64,000 nucleotides of DNA from positions 62,001 to 126,000 of the forward strand of contig NZ_CABPSM010000002.1 of the NCBI RefSeq assembly GCF_902459555.1. Direction: 5' to 3'. Positions within the stretch are counted from its first letter, which is position 1. Every line of letters starts with the position of its first letter. Positions 44,201-52,897 of the stretch are shown here, piece by piece. The position numbers and the translations under genes were made by a program. This DNA is from Pandoraea horticolens (GTDB lineage: Bacteria; Pseudomonadota; Gammaproteobacteria; Burkholderiales; Burkholderiaceae). The notes beneath the pieces were generated by a model, which searched no databases, had not been told where the DNA came from, and saw only the letters and a program-made list of their open reading frames with translations.

Positions 44201-45272
44201 TCGTGACCTGCTGATCGAGGCCGTCGATCCGAACGCTGTCGAAGTGATAGACGTTGTTGAGCGGTTCCACCTTGCCCAGCTTCACATCAACCTGTTTGAC
44301 CGCGATGAGCGGCGAGCCGTCCGGCTCGACGACCTTGGCGTCGGAGAGGCCTACCGTGCCCGTGAGCAGAACGTGATTGCCATCCTTGTCACGCGCAAAG
44401 CGCAGCGTGAGATCGGTGCTGACGGCGCCGCTCTTGATCTGAGCGGGTACGCTGACCGGCGAATAACCGAGGTACTTCGGCACGTCGAGCCGGTCGAGCT
44501 TGATATCGACCGTCGATTCCATCGAATTGGCGAACGGCTTGGTCTGTCCCGAAATATGCAGCGGCGAGCCGTCGACGGACGCTTGCAGCAGAGGCTGCAC
44601 GAAGATATTGGTGTCGGCCGGCAGATTCGCGATGAACGGCACACCGACTTGCAAATTGTCGATGACGTGCTTCTCGTTCTGCACGGTATCGTCGAAGCGG
44701 ATCGTGCCGTTCTTGATCTGGACGTTGCTCAGCGCAAAGCGCGCGGGTTTGGACGGCTCGGGCGAGGGCGGCCCGGACGTCGCACGATCGACGATGTCCG
44801 AGAAGTTGAAGCGTTGCGGCGCGGTGCGCACGACGTTGACGACCGGTGTGTCGACGTAAAGCTCGTCGACGATCGGCGCGAAGCGGAACAGCGACCCCCA
44901 CGAGGCGTTCACACGCAACATGCCGACATCCACGAACGGCTGCCCCGGTGTCTTGTCGCCGATATGCACCTGATGCAGATCGAGGCGCAGCGTGTAGGGA
45001 TTGAAGCTGACATCACCCACGCTCACCGGCCGTTCCAGATAGGTCGAGAGCTTGTCGACGGCGTAATGCTTGAGGACGGCCGGCACCGTGAAATAGCCAA
45101 CCACACCGAACACGGCGATGACGCCGGCAGCCCACAGGCCGGTCTTGCGCGCACGCCGGCGCACGTCAGGGTTGCGTCCAAGCGTGCGTGCGTGCACAAG
45201 GCCTTGTTGCAGGCGGGCGCCGCCTGCGGATGATTCAGAAGAGGGTTTGCGATCGTTCGCTTGCTCGGCCAT
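41289..45272 (-). CDS. Giant DUF748 (AsmA-like) envelope protein
   Basis: 1327-residue protein with one N-terminal membrane helix (about 43-65). A long periplasmic region of repeating beta-strand units follows, with DUF748 blocks at both ends (LSTYLERPVSVGDVSFNPYTLRLDLHQVHIGD in the first, in pieces; PIAINGKINPLAPIAFVDLGAKADG in the second). Low-complexity Ala/Gln/Pro linkers lie near 410-450 and 885-935. The last 200 residues contain an OmpA-like segment (VEFAPGSARLTPDEEKRL). AsmA-type proteins bridge the periplasm and move phospholipid. GGGAG lies 6 nt before the chosen ATG. Confidence 0.88.
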   Translation of the reverse strand: MAEQANDRKPSSESSAGGARLQQGLVHARTLGRNPDVRRRARKTGLWAAGVIAVFGVVGYFTVPAVLKHYAVDKLSTYLERPVSVGDVSFNPYTLRLDLHQVHIGDKTPGQPFVDVGMLRVNASWGSLFRFAPIVDELYVDTPVVNVVRTAPQRFNFSDIVDRATSGPPSPEPSKPARFALSNVQIKNGTIRFDDTVQNEKHVIDNLQVGVPFIANLPADTNIFVQPLLQASVDGSPLHISGQTKPFANSMESTVDIKLDRLDVPKYLGYSPVSVPAQIKSGAVSTDLTLRFARDKDGNHVLLTGTVGLSDAKVVEPDGSPLIAVKQVDVKLGKVEPLNNVYHFDSVRIDGLDQQVTMEKGGSINVEKALLPQRTVIKAVGRAVNQAAASPKGSEAAKSAPQVPAQETARPATPASAAEAAQTKAQAAAQPAPLDLLIGDISLVDSKLRFTNERGAKPASVSLENIRIDVKQFSTLGKDPATYDASLGIQSGGSVKAHGQFSLNAYNASGEFDAQSIALAPLLPLAQGALAGNLKSGTVGAQAKFNAAFAPDKQPNVQISPATAKLEKVEWLTGQKGDAPLKLAKAEAKLSRFDLGARQAVVDEVTVTGLDVSARREKDGKINLLALTGDGQPKATAGNSQGANARVGTERGRRTAAGASGSQASAGGWQWKVGKVALENASIGFEDRDVKGRPINAKFAPLNVKVQGASQDMSKPLQLEVNGTLNKKGSLNASGNITPQPLSGDLQIKTQQLDLAAFDSYMSDQLNASIASALLSSNGRATFAMKGDTPQATYRGDATLGNVRLLDKLTADDFMRWNALSVQQINLAVGSGKPNVQLGSIALSRFYARLIINANGRLNLADVVGNKETAPRSLTRANEGVPLGGTSAKPPLDAAASSVEAGQPTEPERKEQKPGETTVRRGPGYGAGKALPADVRIGRITLQGGNINFTDNFVKPNYTANLTDIGGHIGAFGTATTEPAEVVLQGKVNRNAPIAINGKINPLAPIAFVDLGAKADGIELTNLTPYSTKYAGYPIEKGKLTVDVHYLLDQAKLTANNHIFIDQLTFGDRVESPTATNLPVRLAVSLLKNSRGEIDVDIPISGSLDDPQFSLGGVIFRAFVNLIVKAVTAPFSLLASAFGGGDQELGYVEFAPGSARLTPDEEKRLETLVKALTDRTALKLDIVGRVDPAKDTDGLRSVAVERAIKAQKVKSMVGKGESIDVESVTVSPEERSKYLTAAYKAADFAKPRNMIGFAKSLPDDEMEKLLETNVKVNDDDLRALAERRAQRVRSWLDGKIASDRMFVVAPKLNADGIKDKGATTRVDFALK

Positions 45273-45389
45273 GCGGTCTCCCGTAAGTCGCCAGTGAAGC
45301 ACGCGCCGCGCCACTGTTGCGCGGCGGGACAGACCCGGGACCGGCCGCTACTGCGGCGGCCCTGTCCCGGCAGGTAATGACGCGGCCGT

Positions 45390-46124
45390 TCAGGCCGGCG
45401 GCATCACCAGCGGGGCGATCGCACCCGCGCGTTCGACGACGGCGTCGGCCTGCCATTGGGCAGGCGCCAGCGAGTCGCCGCAATAGCCGTAAGCGGCTGC
45501 GACGGTGGCCATCCCCGCCGCTTTGCCCGCCTGAATGTCGCGCAGGTCGTCGCCGACATACACAATCTGAGCCGGTGCGACACCGATGCGCTCGGCCGCA
45601 TACAGCAACGGGGCAGGGTGTGGCTTGCTATGCGGTGTTGTGTCACCAGACACCACGCACGCGGCACCGTCGGCGAGTCCGAGCAGCCGGACGAGCGGAT
45701 TCGTCAGACGCGCGGCCTTGTTGGTGACGATGCCCCACAGGACGGCGCGCTCAGCCAAGGCGGCAAGCAGCGCGGGAATCCCATCGAAAAGTTGGCTCTC
45801 TACGCACAAGGCAGCTTCGTAATTGGCGAGAAACGCATCGCGCAGCGAAGGGAACGCGGCGTCGTCGGGGCCAACGCCGAACGCGCTGCCGATCAGCCCG
45901 CGAGCGCCGTGCGAGGCCTGCAAACGCAATGTCTCGTAGGCGCCCGGTGGCAGGCCACGGTCGGTGCGCACCTTGTTGACCGCTGCAACGAGATCGGGCG
46001 CCGTGTCGGCCAGCGTGCCGTCCAGATCGAACAGAACCGCGCGCACGTTGCCGTTGAGCAGACGCAGCGCAGTACCGGGGGAGTCGGTGGGCACTCGGGA
46101 GGGGGGCTCGAACATATCAGGCAT
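45390..46124 (-). CDS. gph: Phosphoglycolate phosphatase
   Basis: 244-residue HAD-superfamily phosphatase that removes 2-phosphoglycolate. Motif I is [12 protein letters not shown] with the nucleophile Asp, motif II is GIVTNK, motif III includes SKPHP, and motif IV is [13 protein letters not shown]. The start codon overlaps the ubiG stop by a few bases, the conserved ubiG-gph order of betaproteobacteria. An ATG 9 nt inside is an alternative start. An HAD phosphatase with another small substrate is possible, but context favours Gph. Confidence 0.9.
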   Translation of the reverse strand: MPDMFEPPSRVPTDSPGTALRLLNGNVRAVLFDLDGTLADTAPDLVAAVNKVRTDRGLPPGAYETLRLQASHGARGLIGSAFGVGPDDAAFPSLRDAFLANYEAALCVESQLFDGIPALLAALAERAVLWGIVTNKAARLTNPLVRLLGLADGAACVVSGDTTPHSKPHPAPLLYAAERIGVAPAQIVYVGDDLRDIQAGKAAGMATVAAAYGYCGDSLAPAQWQADAVVERAGAIAPLVMPPA

Positions 46125-46812
46125 CGCGCGTGCACGCGATCATGTAATTGACGTCGGTGTCGCGATTGATCGCGTAACGCTTGCTCAGCGGGTTGTACGT
46201 CATGCCGCGCAGGTCGCGCACCGTCAGGCCGCTTGCGCGGGCAAACGACGCGAGTTCCGACGGGCGGATGAACTTGGCGTAATCGTGTGTGCCGCGCGGC
46301 AGCATCCGCAGCACGTACTCGGCGCCGACCACGGCCAGCAACCAGGCTTTCGGTTTGCGATTGAGCGTCGAGAAGAAGACGTGGCCGCCCGGTTTGACGA
46401 GCGTTGCGCAGGCCGCCACCACCGACGCCGGCGACGGCACGTGTTCGAGCATTTCCATGCACGTCACCACGTCGTACGTCCCCGCGTCGCGGGCGGCAAG
46501 CGCCTCGGCGGAAATTTCCTCGTAATCGATGGAGAGGCCGGCTTCCAGGCTGTGCAGATCCGCCACGCCGAGCGCCTTCTTCGACAGGTCGATCCCTTTG
46601 ACGCTCGCCCCCTGGCGGGCCATCGATTCGGAGAGGATGCCGCCACCGCAACCAATATCCAGTACGCGCTTGCCTTGCAACGGCACATGTTGCTCGATCC
46701 AGTCGAGGCGCAGCGGGTTGATCTCGTGCAGCGGCTTGAATTCGCTGTGCGGATCCCACCAGCGGTGGGCCAGTTCACTGAATTTATTGAGTTCTTGCGG
46801 ATCGGCGTTCAT
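46117..46812 (-). CDS. ubiG: Ubiquinone biosynthesis O-methyltransferase UbiG
   Basis: 231-residue SAM-dependent methyltransferase that performs both O-methylations of ubiquinone synthesis. Signature segments are [29 protein letters not shown] at the N-terminus (in pieces), motif [16 protein letters not shown], and a CMEMLEHVP motif. The ATG at 46812 gives the usual length. It overlaps gph. Confidence 0.96.
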   Translation of the reverse strand: MNADPQELNKFSELAHRWWDPHSEFKPLHEINPLRLDWIEQHVPLQGKRVLDIGCGGGILSESMARQGASVKGIDLSKKALGVADLHSLEAGLSIDYEEISAEALAARDAGTYDVVTCMEMLEHVPSPASVVAACATLVKPGGHVFFSTLNRKPKAWLLAVVGAEYVLRMLPRGTHDYAKFIRPSELASFARASGLTVRDLRGMTYNPLSKRYAINRDTDVNYMIACTRDA

Positions 46813-47260
46813 CACTTGCTCATGGACATTGACGGCTCGGGACAGACGGGAAGCGGTGCCGCAGCGCGTGCCGGTGTACCGGGGCTGACCGGCGGGGGCC
46901 GTCGAGATGGGGCAAGTATAACGAAGTGAGCGTACCCATGTCCAAAGCGCGAGGCGTGGTGCGGGCCGACAGCCAATTCGTCGTGCGTTCGGTGTCGATA
47001 AAACAGACGTTTGAAATTCGGACGGATCTGCTCTCCCGCATGCATGGCGCGAGCATGGCAGCCCGCTGTCCGTCACATGGCAACGCCTTGTGTAGGCAGG
47101 GGAAAATGCCAACTGCGAGCCCTGCGCAGATGCGACACCCTCGGGGGCACGTCCTGCCATGTGGCCGGGACGACATCGTGTTTGTTGCAGCGTCCGACGG
47201 CACCGACCGTCGCGGCGACAAGCCCCGGCCATTCTGGATCGGACTTCCCAGGGAGGCGCC
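46813..47260. other. Gap between ubiG and the RND fragment
   Basis: No gene or RNA is recognised. In related genomes ompA often lies upstream of ubiG, but no trace is seen here. Confidence 0.3.
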
Positions 47261-47776
47261 ATGACACAACCCACGGCGCAAGACAATTCCGGCCCCGTGC
47301 CCGACGACCCACGCCGGCCTGGCCCGTTGCATCGCTGGCGCTGGCCCGCACTCGTCGCGTTGGTCGTCGGTGCGCTGCTGATTCTGATGCTCGGAGGGTA
47401 CGATTTGAGCGTGATCGCGCTGATCGGCATCATCTTGCTGACCGGGATCATGATGGTCGACTTCGCGCTCACGGCTGAGCGCGACCAGGGGCTGTCACCG
47501 CAGGAGTCGATCTATCAGGCATGCCTGCTGCGATTTCGTCCCATCATGATGACGACGATGTGCGCCTTGCTCGCCGGGTTGCCGCTGATGCTCGGCACCG
47601 GGGCCGGGGCGGAGTTGCGGTGTCCGCTGGGGTACGCAATGGTCGGCGGGTTGGTGCTCTCGCAGGCGCTTACGCTTTTTACGACCCCCGTCATCTACCT
47701 CTATCTCGACCGGGCGAGTCTCTGGTTTCGGGCGCGCAAGGCGCGTAGAGCGAAGGAGCGGGGCACGAACGTCTGA
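47261..47776 (+). pseudogene. Truncated RND efflux pump remnant (MdtB/MuxB-like C-terminal end)
   Basis: 171 codons with their own ATG and a GGGAGG site 5 nt upstream. From about residue 37 the product matches the last 140 residues of MdtB-type pumps: [19 protein letters not shown], then [30 protein letters not shown] and [14 protein letters not shown] full pump has over 1000 residues. The conserved VKKNAI between LLTG and MMVDFAL is missing, an in-frame loss of about six codons. The first 30 residues are unrelated, polar and Pro-rich. It cannot pump; a new small membrane role is possible but unproven. Confidence 0.8.
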
Positions 47777-47837
47777 GTGGAGGGGGCGCGGTGCCGGGCA
47801 TAACGTCGTCCTGCACCGCGACTAAGGGGCAGCAAGA

Positions 47838-48971
47838 TTACGCTGCGGCCGGCAAGTTCGCCAACACGGCATGCGGGTCGTGATAGACCAGACCCAGCGC
47901 GTCGGCGACGCCTTGGTTAGTCACCATGCCGCGCGCCACATTGAGCCCTGCCAGCAGGTGTGGGTCGGCAAGCATGGCCGCGACCGGTCCGTGATCGGCC
48001 AGTTGCAGAATGAAAGGTAGCGTCACGTTGTTGAGGGCGAACGTCGAGGTACGCGGCACGCCGCCCGGCATATTGGCCACACAGTAGTGCACGATGCCCT
48101 CCACCACGTACACCGGATCGGCATGCGTTGTGGCATGCGACGTCTCGCAGCAACCGCCCTGATCGATCGCCACATCGACAATCACCGCGCCTTTGCGCAT
48201 GAGGCCGAGCATCTTGCGGGTGACGAGTCTGGGCGCCGCGGCACCCGGAATAAGCACACCGCCGATCACGAGATCGGCTTCGCGCAAATGGGTCTCGATG
48301 GCGTGCTGCGTTGAGTAGACCGTCTGCACGCGGCCACCGAACTGGGCACTGATGCGGCGCAACGCGTCGACCGATCTGTCGATGACCGTGACCTGTGCAC
48401 CCATGCCCACCGCCACCGTTGCGGCGTTGGTGCCGACGACACCACCGCCCAGAATCACCACCTTGCCGGCTTCCACACCAGGCACGCCGGAGAGCAGCAG
48501 CCCCAGTCCGCCGTGCGTCTTTTCAAGGGCGGTTGCCCCGGCCTGAATCGACATGCGTCCCGCAACCTCGGACATCGGCGCGAGCAGCGGCAGGCCGCCA
48601 CTCGCGGACGTCACCGTTTCATACGCGATGCACGTGGCGCCGCTCTTGATCAGGTCTCGGGTCTGGTCGGGATCGGGGGCCAGGTGGAGATAGGTGAAGA
48701 GCGTGTGATGGGGGCCTAGCCGGGTGCGCTCCACCGCCTGGGGCTCCTTGACCTTGACGATGAGTTCGGCGTGCTCGAACACGTCGACAGCGTTGGCGGC
48801 GATGCGCGCACCGGCGCCAGCGTAGACCGAGTCGTCCATGCCGATGCCTGCACCCGCCTGCGTCTCGACCCACACTTCGTGCCCGCGTGCTACCACTTCG
48901 CGTACGGCTGCGGGCGTCATGCCTACGCGGTATTCGTGGTTCTTGATCTCCTTCGGTACGCCGATTTTCAT
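47838..48971 (-). CDS. ald: Alanine dehydrogenase
   Basis: 377-residue NAD-dependent enzyme converting L-alanine to pyruvate and ammonia. The N-terminus [20 protein letters not shown] is characteristic. The Rossmann motif is [22 protein letters not shown] at about 168-189, and [17 protein letters not shown] follows. The start at 48971 is chosen because AAAGGAGA lies 8 nt upstream. It sits beside dadA and an Lrp-type regulator, forming an alanine-catabolism group. Confidence 0.96.
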   Translation of the reverse strand: MKIGVPKEIKNHEYRVGMTPAAVREVVARGHEVWVETQAGAGIGMDDSVYAGAGARIAANAVDVFEHAELIVKVKEPQAVERTRLGPHHTLFTYLHLAPDPDQTRDLIKSGATCIAYETVTSASGGLPLLAPMSEVAGRMSIQAGATALEKTHGGLGLLLSGVPGVEAGKVVILGGGVVGTNAATVAVGMGAQVTVIDRSVDALRRISAQFGGRVQTVYSTQHAIETHLREADLVIGGVLIPGAAAPRLVTRKMLGLMRKGAVIVDVAIDQGGCCETSHATTHADPVYVVEGIVHYCVANMPGGVPRTSTFALNNVTLPFILQLADHGPVAAMLADPHLLAGLNVARGMVTNQGVADALGLVYHDPHAVLANLPAAA

Positions 48972-49050
48972 GATGTGTCTCCTTTGTCGTGATGTGACGG
49001 CAAAAAGCGGGTACTTCTCATACACCTACCTTTCGGTGACACCAACAAAA

Positions 49051-49072
49051 AACGGCACCCGAAGGTGCCGTT
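49051..49072 (-). terminator. Terminator of dadA
   Basis: AACGGCACC (49051-49059) pairs with GGTGCCGTT (49064-49072) around a 4-nt loop. On the minus strand a run of T follows. It lies 8 nt past the dadA stop and separates it from ald. Confidence 0.85.
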
Positions 49073-49079
49073 CGTGGGG

Positions 49080-50366
49080 TCAGGCGAAGGCCGGTTGGGC
49101 CTGGGCCTGAGGCGCGCCGCTGTAGCGCGCCACCGACAGATCGTCGGCCAGAATCGCAGGCCGGCGCCCCGACATCAGATCGGCCAGTAACTGGCCGGAA
49201 CCACAGGACATCGTCCAGCCCAGTGTGCCGTGCCCCGTATTCAGGAACAGATTGCGCAGGGCGGTGGCGCCGACAATCGGCGTGCCGTCCGGGGTCATCG
49301 GGCGCAGGCCGGTCCAGAACGACGCTTCAGCCGTGTTGCCAGCGCCCGGATACAGGTCGTTCACCACCATTTCCAGCGTCGCGCGGCGTGCCGGGTTGAG
49401 CGTCTTGTCATAACCGACCACTTCGGCCATGCCACCGACGCGGATGCGGTCGTCGAAACGGGTGACGGCGATCTTGTAGGTCTCGTCGAGCACGGTCGAC
49501 ACCGGGGCGCGCGATGCGTCCATGATCGGCACAGTGATCGAGTATCCCTTGAGCGGGTAGACGGGAATGTCGACGAGGCCGCGAAGGAACGGCGTGGAAT
49601 ACGAGCCGAGCGCGACCACGAAGGCGTCGGCGCGCTGCATCATGCCCGCGCAGACCACGCCTTCGATCTTGTCGCCTGCGACTTGCAGGCCGTCGATCGG
49701 CATGTCGTAACGGAATTTCACGCCGAGAGCTTCGGCCATTGCCGCGAGACGCGTCGTGAACAACTGGCAGTCGCCTGTCTCGTCGTTAGGCAACCGCAGG
49801 CCGCCGGTAAGTTTGTGCGACACCGCTGCCAGCGCGGGTTCTGCGCTGGCGAGCGCTGTGCTGTCGAGCAGTTCGAACGGCACACCCGCCTCTTCGAGCA
49901 CTGCAATGTCGCGTGCGGCGTTCGCCAGTTGCTCGTCGGTACGGAACAGTTGCAGCGTGCCCGCTTGACGGCCCTCGTAGGGAATGCCGGTCTCGGCACG
50001 CAGCGAACGGAAGCAGTCGCGGCTGTATTCGGCGATCCGCACCATGCGCTCTTTGTTGACGGCGTAACGCTCAGGCGTGCAATTGCGCAGCATCCGATAG
50101 AGCCACTTGAGCTGCGTGAGCGTGCCGTCCGGGCGGATGGCGAGCGGGGCGTGGTTCTGGAACAACCACTTGACGGCCTTCGTCGGAATGCCCGGTGCCG
50201 CCCACGGGGAGGCGTAGCCCGGTGAAATCTGGCCGGCGTTACCGAAGCTGGTCTCGAGTGCCGGGCCCGCCTGACGATCGAGCACCGTGACGTCGTGCCC
50301 GGCCTTGGCCAGGTAGTAGGCGCTGGTGACACCAATGACGCCGCTTCCGAGAACGATGACCTTCAT
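49080..50366 (-). CDS. dadA: D-amino acid dehydrogenase, small subunit
   Basis: 428-residue FAD-dependent enzyme that oxidises D-alanine and other D-amino acids to keto acids at the membrane. The N-terminal FAD motif is [29 protein letters not shown] (in pieces). [23 protein letters not shown] is diagnostic of Dad[21 protein letters not shown] closes the fold. The ATG at 50366 has CAGGAG 8 nt upstream. It is divergent from an Lrp-type gene that probably controls it, and no alanine racemase gene (dadX) is seen here. Confidence 0.95.
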   Translation of the reverse strand: MKVIVLGSGVIGVTSAYYLAKAGHDVTVLDRQAGPALETSFGNAGQISPGYASPWAAPGIPTKAVKWLFQNHAPLAIRPDGTLTQLKWLYRMLRNCTPERYAVNKERMVRIAEYSRDCFRSLRAETGIPYEGRQAGTLQLFRTDEQLANAARDIAVLEEAGVPFELLDSTALASAEPALAAVSHKLTGGLRLPNDETGDCQLFTTRLAAMAEALGVKFRYDMPIDGLQVAGDKIEGVVCAGMMQRADAFVVALGSYSTPFLRGLVDIPVYPLKGYSITVPIMDASRAPVSTVLDETYKIAVTRFDDRIRVGGMAEVVGYDKTLNPARRATLEMVVNDLYPGAGNTAEASFWTGLRPMTPDGTPIVGATALRNLFLNTGHGTLGWTMSCGSGQLLADLMSGRRPAILADDLSVARYSGAPQAQAQPAFA

Positions 50367-50470
50367 TGCGTTGACTCCTGTAAAACCATAGCTATCCAGT
50401 AATAATTCGCATGCTATTCTGGGATTGCCAGGTTTAGTTAATGTATATCTCAAAAATTCAGGAATAAATA
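50367..50470. promoter_or_regulatory. Divergent dadA/lrp promoter region
   Basis: This 104-bp gap is strongly AT-rich, as expected for Lrp binding, and must hold both promoters. I cannot place either -35/-10 pair with confidence. Confidence 0.5.
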
Positions 50471-50959
50471 ATGAGAGTTCAGCAGCAATCGGTCCGGACA
50501 CTGGACCGGCTCGATCGGCGCATCCTCACGTTGCTTCAGCAAGACGGTCGGATGTCGATGAAAGACCTCTCGGAGCAGGTCGGTCTGTCGATCACGCCCT
50601 GTATCGAGCGCGTGAAGCGCATGGAGCGCGACGGCGTGATCATGGGCTACTTCGCGCGGGTAAATCCGGCGGCGCTGGGGGCGTCGTTGCTGGTATTCGT
50701 CGAGATCACGCTCGATCACAAGTCCGGCAACATGTTCGATCAGTTCCGCCGGGAAGTTCTGAGGATTCCCGAGGTGATGGAGTGTCACTTGATCTCGGGT
50801 GACTTCGATTACCTGATCAAGGCGCGCATCCGGGAGATGTCCGAGTACCGCAAGTTGCTCGGCGACATCCTTTTACAGTTGCCCGGCGCCGTGCAGTCGA
50901 AGAGCTACGTCGTGATGGAGGAAATCAAGGAGACGCTGACTATCCACGTCGAAGAGTGA
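50471..50959 (+). CDS. Lrp/AsnC-family regulator
   Basis: 162-residue regulator with an N-terminal helix-turn-helix (about 11-60: [20 protein letters not shown], then [20 protein letters not shown]). A RAM ligand-binding domain occupies 70-155, with [27 protein letters not shown] lies 6 nt before the ATG. It is divergent from dadA and thus probably an alanine-responsive activator of dadA, as DadR-type regulators are in pseudomonads (family inference). Confidence 0.94.
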   Translation: MRVQQQSVRTLDRLDRRILTLLQQDGRMSMKDLSEQVGLSITPCIERVKRMERDGVIMGYFARVNPAALGASLLVFVEITLDHKSGNMFDQFRREVLRIPEVMECHLISGDFDYLIKARIREMSEYRKLLGDILLQLPGAVQSKSYVVMEEIKETLTIHVEE

Positions 50960-50966
50960 GCGGGAA

Positions 50967-50976
50967 GGGGGGGGGG
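50967..50976. repeat. Ten-G homopolymer tract
   Basis: A run of ten G lies 8 bp after the lrp stop and about 20 bp before the SOS promoter. Such tracts can slip during replication. It is outside both genes, so any effect would be on promoter spacing or mRNA ends only. Confidence 0.6.
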
Positions 50977-50982
50977 CGGACA

Positions 50983-51025
50983 TTGTCTTTCACGGCGATG
51001 TACTGTATATATATACAGTACATCG
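50983..51025 (+). promoter_or_regulatory. LexA (SOS) box overlapping a promoter
   Basis: TACTGTATATATATACAGTA (51001-51020) equals the E. coli LexA consensus TACTG(TA)5CAGTA in every base. Flanking CGATG and CATCG extend the perfect palindrome to 30 bp (50996-51025). A promoter, TTGTCT (50983-50988) with a 17-nt spacer to TATATA (51006-51011), has its -10 inside the box, the classic layout for LexA repression. The target is the radical SAM gene at 51047. Confidence 0.9.
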
Positions 51026-51046
51026 AGACCATTAGGAGAGGCGTTG

Positions 51047-52132
51047 ATGACTTCACTTCGCCGGGGACTTCGCAAAGGCCGAGGCGCGCTGTCCAACATT
51101 GAATCCAGATTCGACAATTGGAACAGAGCGCCCGACGACGATGGACTTGCCGCCATCTTGGCGCTTGAGGGTGAACGCCCTGCGCCCAAAACAACGGTTG
51201 CATTTGAGGATGCAAAATCAATCATCTCGAGAAACCAATCGCCAGACCTTCCGTTCGACCAGTCGATTAATGCTTACCGGGGGTGTGAACATGGTTGCTC
51301 GTACTGTTTTGCCCGGCCGACGCACGCTTATTTAGGTCTTTCTCCCGGCCTTGATTTTGAGACCAAGCTGATAGCAAAGCCAAATGCTGCTGCGTTACTC
51401 GAGAAAGCGCTTTCGAAGCGTACCTATATACCGAGCGTAATTGCCCTCGGTACGAATACCGACCCATACCAGCCTATTGAGCGAGAGCACCAGTTGACTC
51501 GTGGAATCCTCGAGGTTCTCGATGCGTTCAATCATCCGGTGGCGATTACGACCAAGTCGCATCTCGTGACACGCGACATCGACATCCTCTCGCGGATGGC
51601 GGAGAAGGGTCTTGCTCGCGTCTTTCTCTCAGTCACCACGCTGGACGCGGAGCTTGCTCGGAAGATGGAGCCGCGTGCCAGCACTCCATCGAGGCGAGTG
51701 GACGCTATTCGTCTGTTGGCGGCCGCCGGGATACCCACCGGCGTATTGGTTGCGCCTATGATTCCCGCGCTTAACGACCATGAACCGGAGAATATCCTGA
51801 GCGCAACGGCAAATGCCGGTGCGTCCGCTGCCGCGTATGTGTTGCTCAGATTACCGCTGGAGGTGCACGACATCTTCATCGAATGGCTCGAACAACACTA
51901 CCCCGGCCGGAAGAATCATGTCCTGAGCATTATTGAAAGCATGAGAGAGGGCAAGCATTACGACGCTGAATTCGGGCGCAGAATGCGCGGCACGGGCATA
52001 TTCTCGGAGTTGATTGCCAAACGATTCGAACTCGCGTGCAAACGGCTCGGCCTCAATCAGGAACGCAGAAAACTGCGCACCGACCTATTCCAGGTACCCA
52101 TTAAGCCTTCCCCCCAGGGAAGCTTGTTCTGA
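51047..52132 (+). CDS. PA0069-family radical SAM protein (SplB-like), SOS-controlled
   Basis: 361-residue radical S-adenosylmethionine protein related to spore photoproduct lyase. The 4Fe-4S site is CEHGCSYC (C-x3-C-x2-C, about residue 80), preceded by INAYRG. ALGTNTDPYQPIE and the AITTKSHLVTRDIDIL strand are typical of the PA0069 group. I start at the ATG at 51047 (AGGAG 8 nt upstream). Codon use is less GC-biased than in neighbours. The LexA box at 51001 makes it a DNA-damage-induced gene, which fits a repair role. The substrate is unknown. Confidence 0.92.
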   Translation: MTSLRRGLRKGRGALSNIESRFDNWNRAPDDDGLAAILALEGERPAPKTTVAFEDAKSIISRNQSPDLPFDQSINAYRGCEHGCSYCFARPTHAYLGLSPGLDFETKLIAKPNAAALLEKALSKRTYIPSVIALGTNTDPYQPIEREHQLTRGILEVLDAFNHPVAITTKSHLVTRDIDILSRMAEKGLARVFLSVTTLDAELARKMEPRASTPSRRVDAIRLLAAAGIPTGVLVAPMIPALNDHEPENILSATANAGASAAAYVLLRLPLEVHDIFIEWLEQHYPGRKNHVLSIIESMREGKHYDAEFGRRMRGTGIFSELIAKRFELACKRLGLNQERRKLRTDLFQVPIKPSPQGSLF

Positions 52133-52284
52133 GGCCGTCTGGGATACTTGAGCTGACTTCGTTGGCCATCGACTCGCGGCTGTCACCATAAGTGGTTTGC
52201 TGCGGCGGACTGGGGGCGATTTCGAGCCGTAAGAGCGCCGTTGTCGACCGCGTGAGCCGCAGCGCGTACATCGCACCGGCTCGT

Positions 52285-52545
52285 CTACAAGGCTCTCAGT
52301 GCGCGGCAAAGGATGTAAGCGGCGCGAACCGCCAGGTCGAAGGACGGGTCGCGCGCCAGCTCGCGACCGGCCACGCAAATGATCCAGTCTCCCTTTTTGC
52401 GTTCGCAACGCATCGTCTGGTCCTCCATCTGATCTGAGAACCAGCGCCACAACGTCGCGTCTTGTTCATTGGCATGGGCCGCTGCCTGGAGCTGGGCCAT
52501 CCTCAAGCGGATATTGCCATTCGTGAAATCTCCGTGCTTGCTCAT
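52285..52545 (-). CDS. Small hypothetical protein
   Basis: 86-residue soluble protein beginning MSKHGDFTNGNIRLRMAQLQ. The middle reads DATLWRWFSDQMEDQTMRCERKKGDWIICVAGREL, which looks like a folded alpha/beta unit (given in full only as residues about 29-63). The C-terminus is a helix with RAAYILC. The Shine-Dalgarno site is weak. Amino-acid composition supports a real gene, but no family is recognised. Confidence 0.5.
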   Translation of the reverse strand: MSKHGDFTNGNIRLRMAQLQAAAHANEQDATLWRWFSDQMEDQTMRCERKKGDWIICVAGRELARDPSFDLAVRAAYILCRALRAL

Positions 52546-52897
52546 CCCGTGTCTGTCTCAAAGTGCCGGCCCTGCGCAGCCAAATGCTGACTTGGGGCTT
52601 GTGTACTTTATTCGGATGAGTCCACGGTTTCCATCGTCTTCTGGTATGACTGGCCTACACGTTTGGCGCGTCTGTCACCGGAAAATGATGGGGGCATGAG
52701 TGCTCGGTGTCGCCCCCCGGCGACATGAAATCGACAGCCTTAATTCCTTCATGGTTGCCGATGATAGTATTCGCCAAGCAATCGTTTGACTGCAGGAAGA
52801 CGGGCGCTTTTCGAGCTGCTTGCGTCGATGGTGTTTTCAGTAATGCAAGGTCGCCCAGTTGTGTCTGGATTGGCGCGACGATCATGAGTACTTGGCC
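52546..52897. other. Gap before the AraC-family gene
   Basis: Open frames exist on both strands, but none has a start site, length or composition I can support. The region is less GC-rich than average and may contain the AraC-gene promoter. Confidence 0.3.

Noticed and set aside
46813-47260. Upstream remainder of the RND pump or an ompA gene
   Set aside because: No frame in this stretch resembles either protein, so the pump fragment truly begins near 47360.
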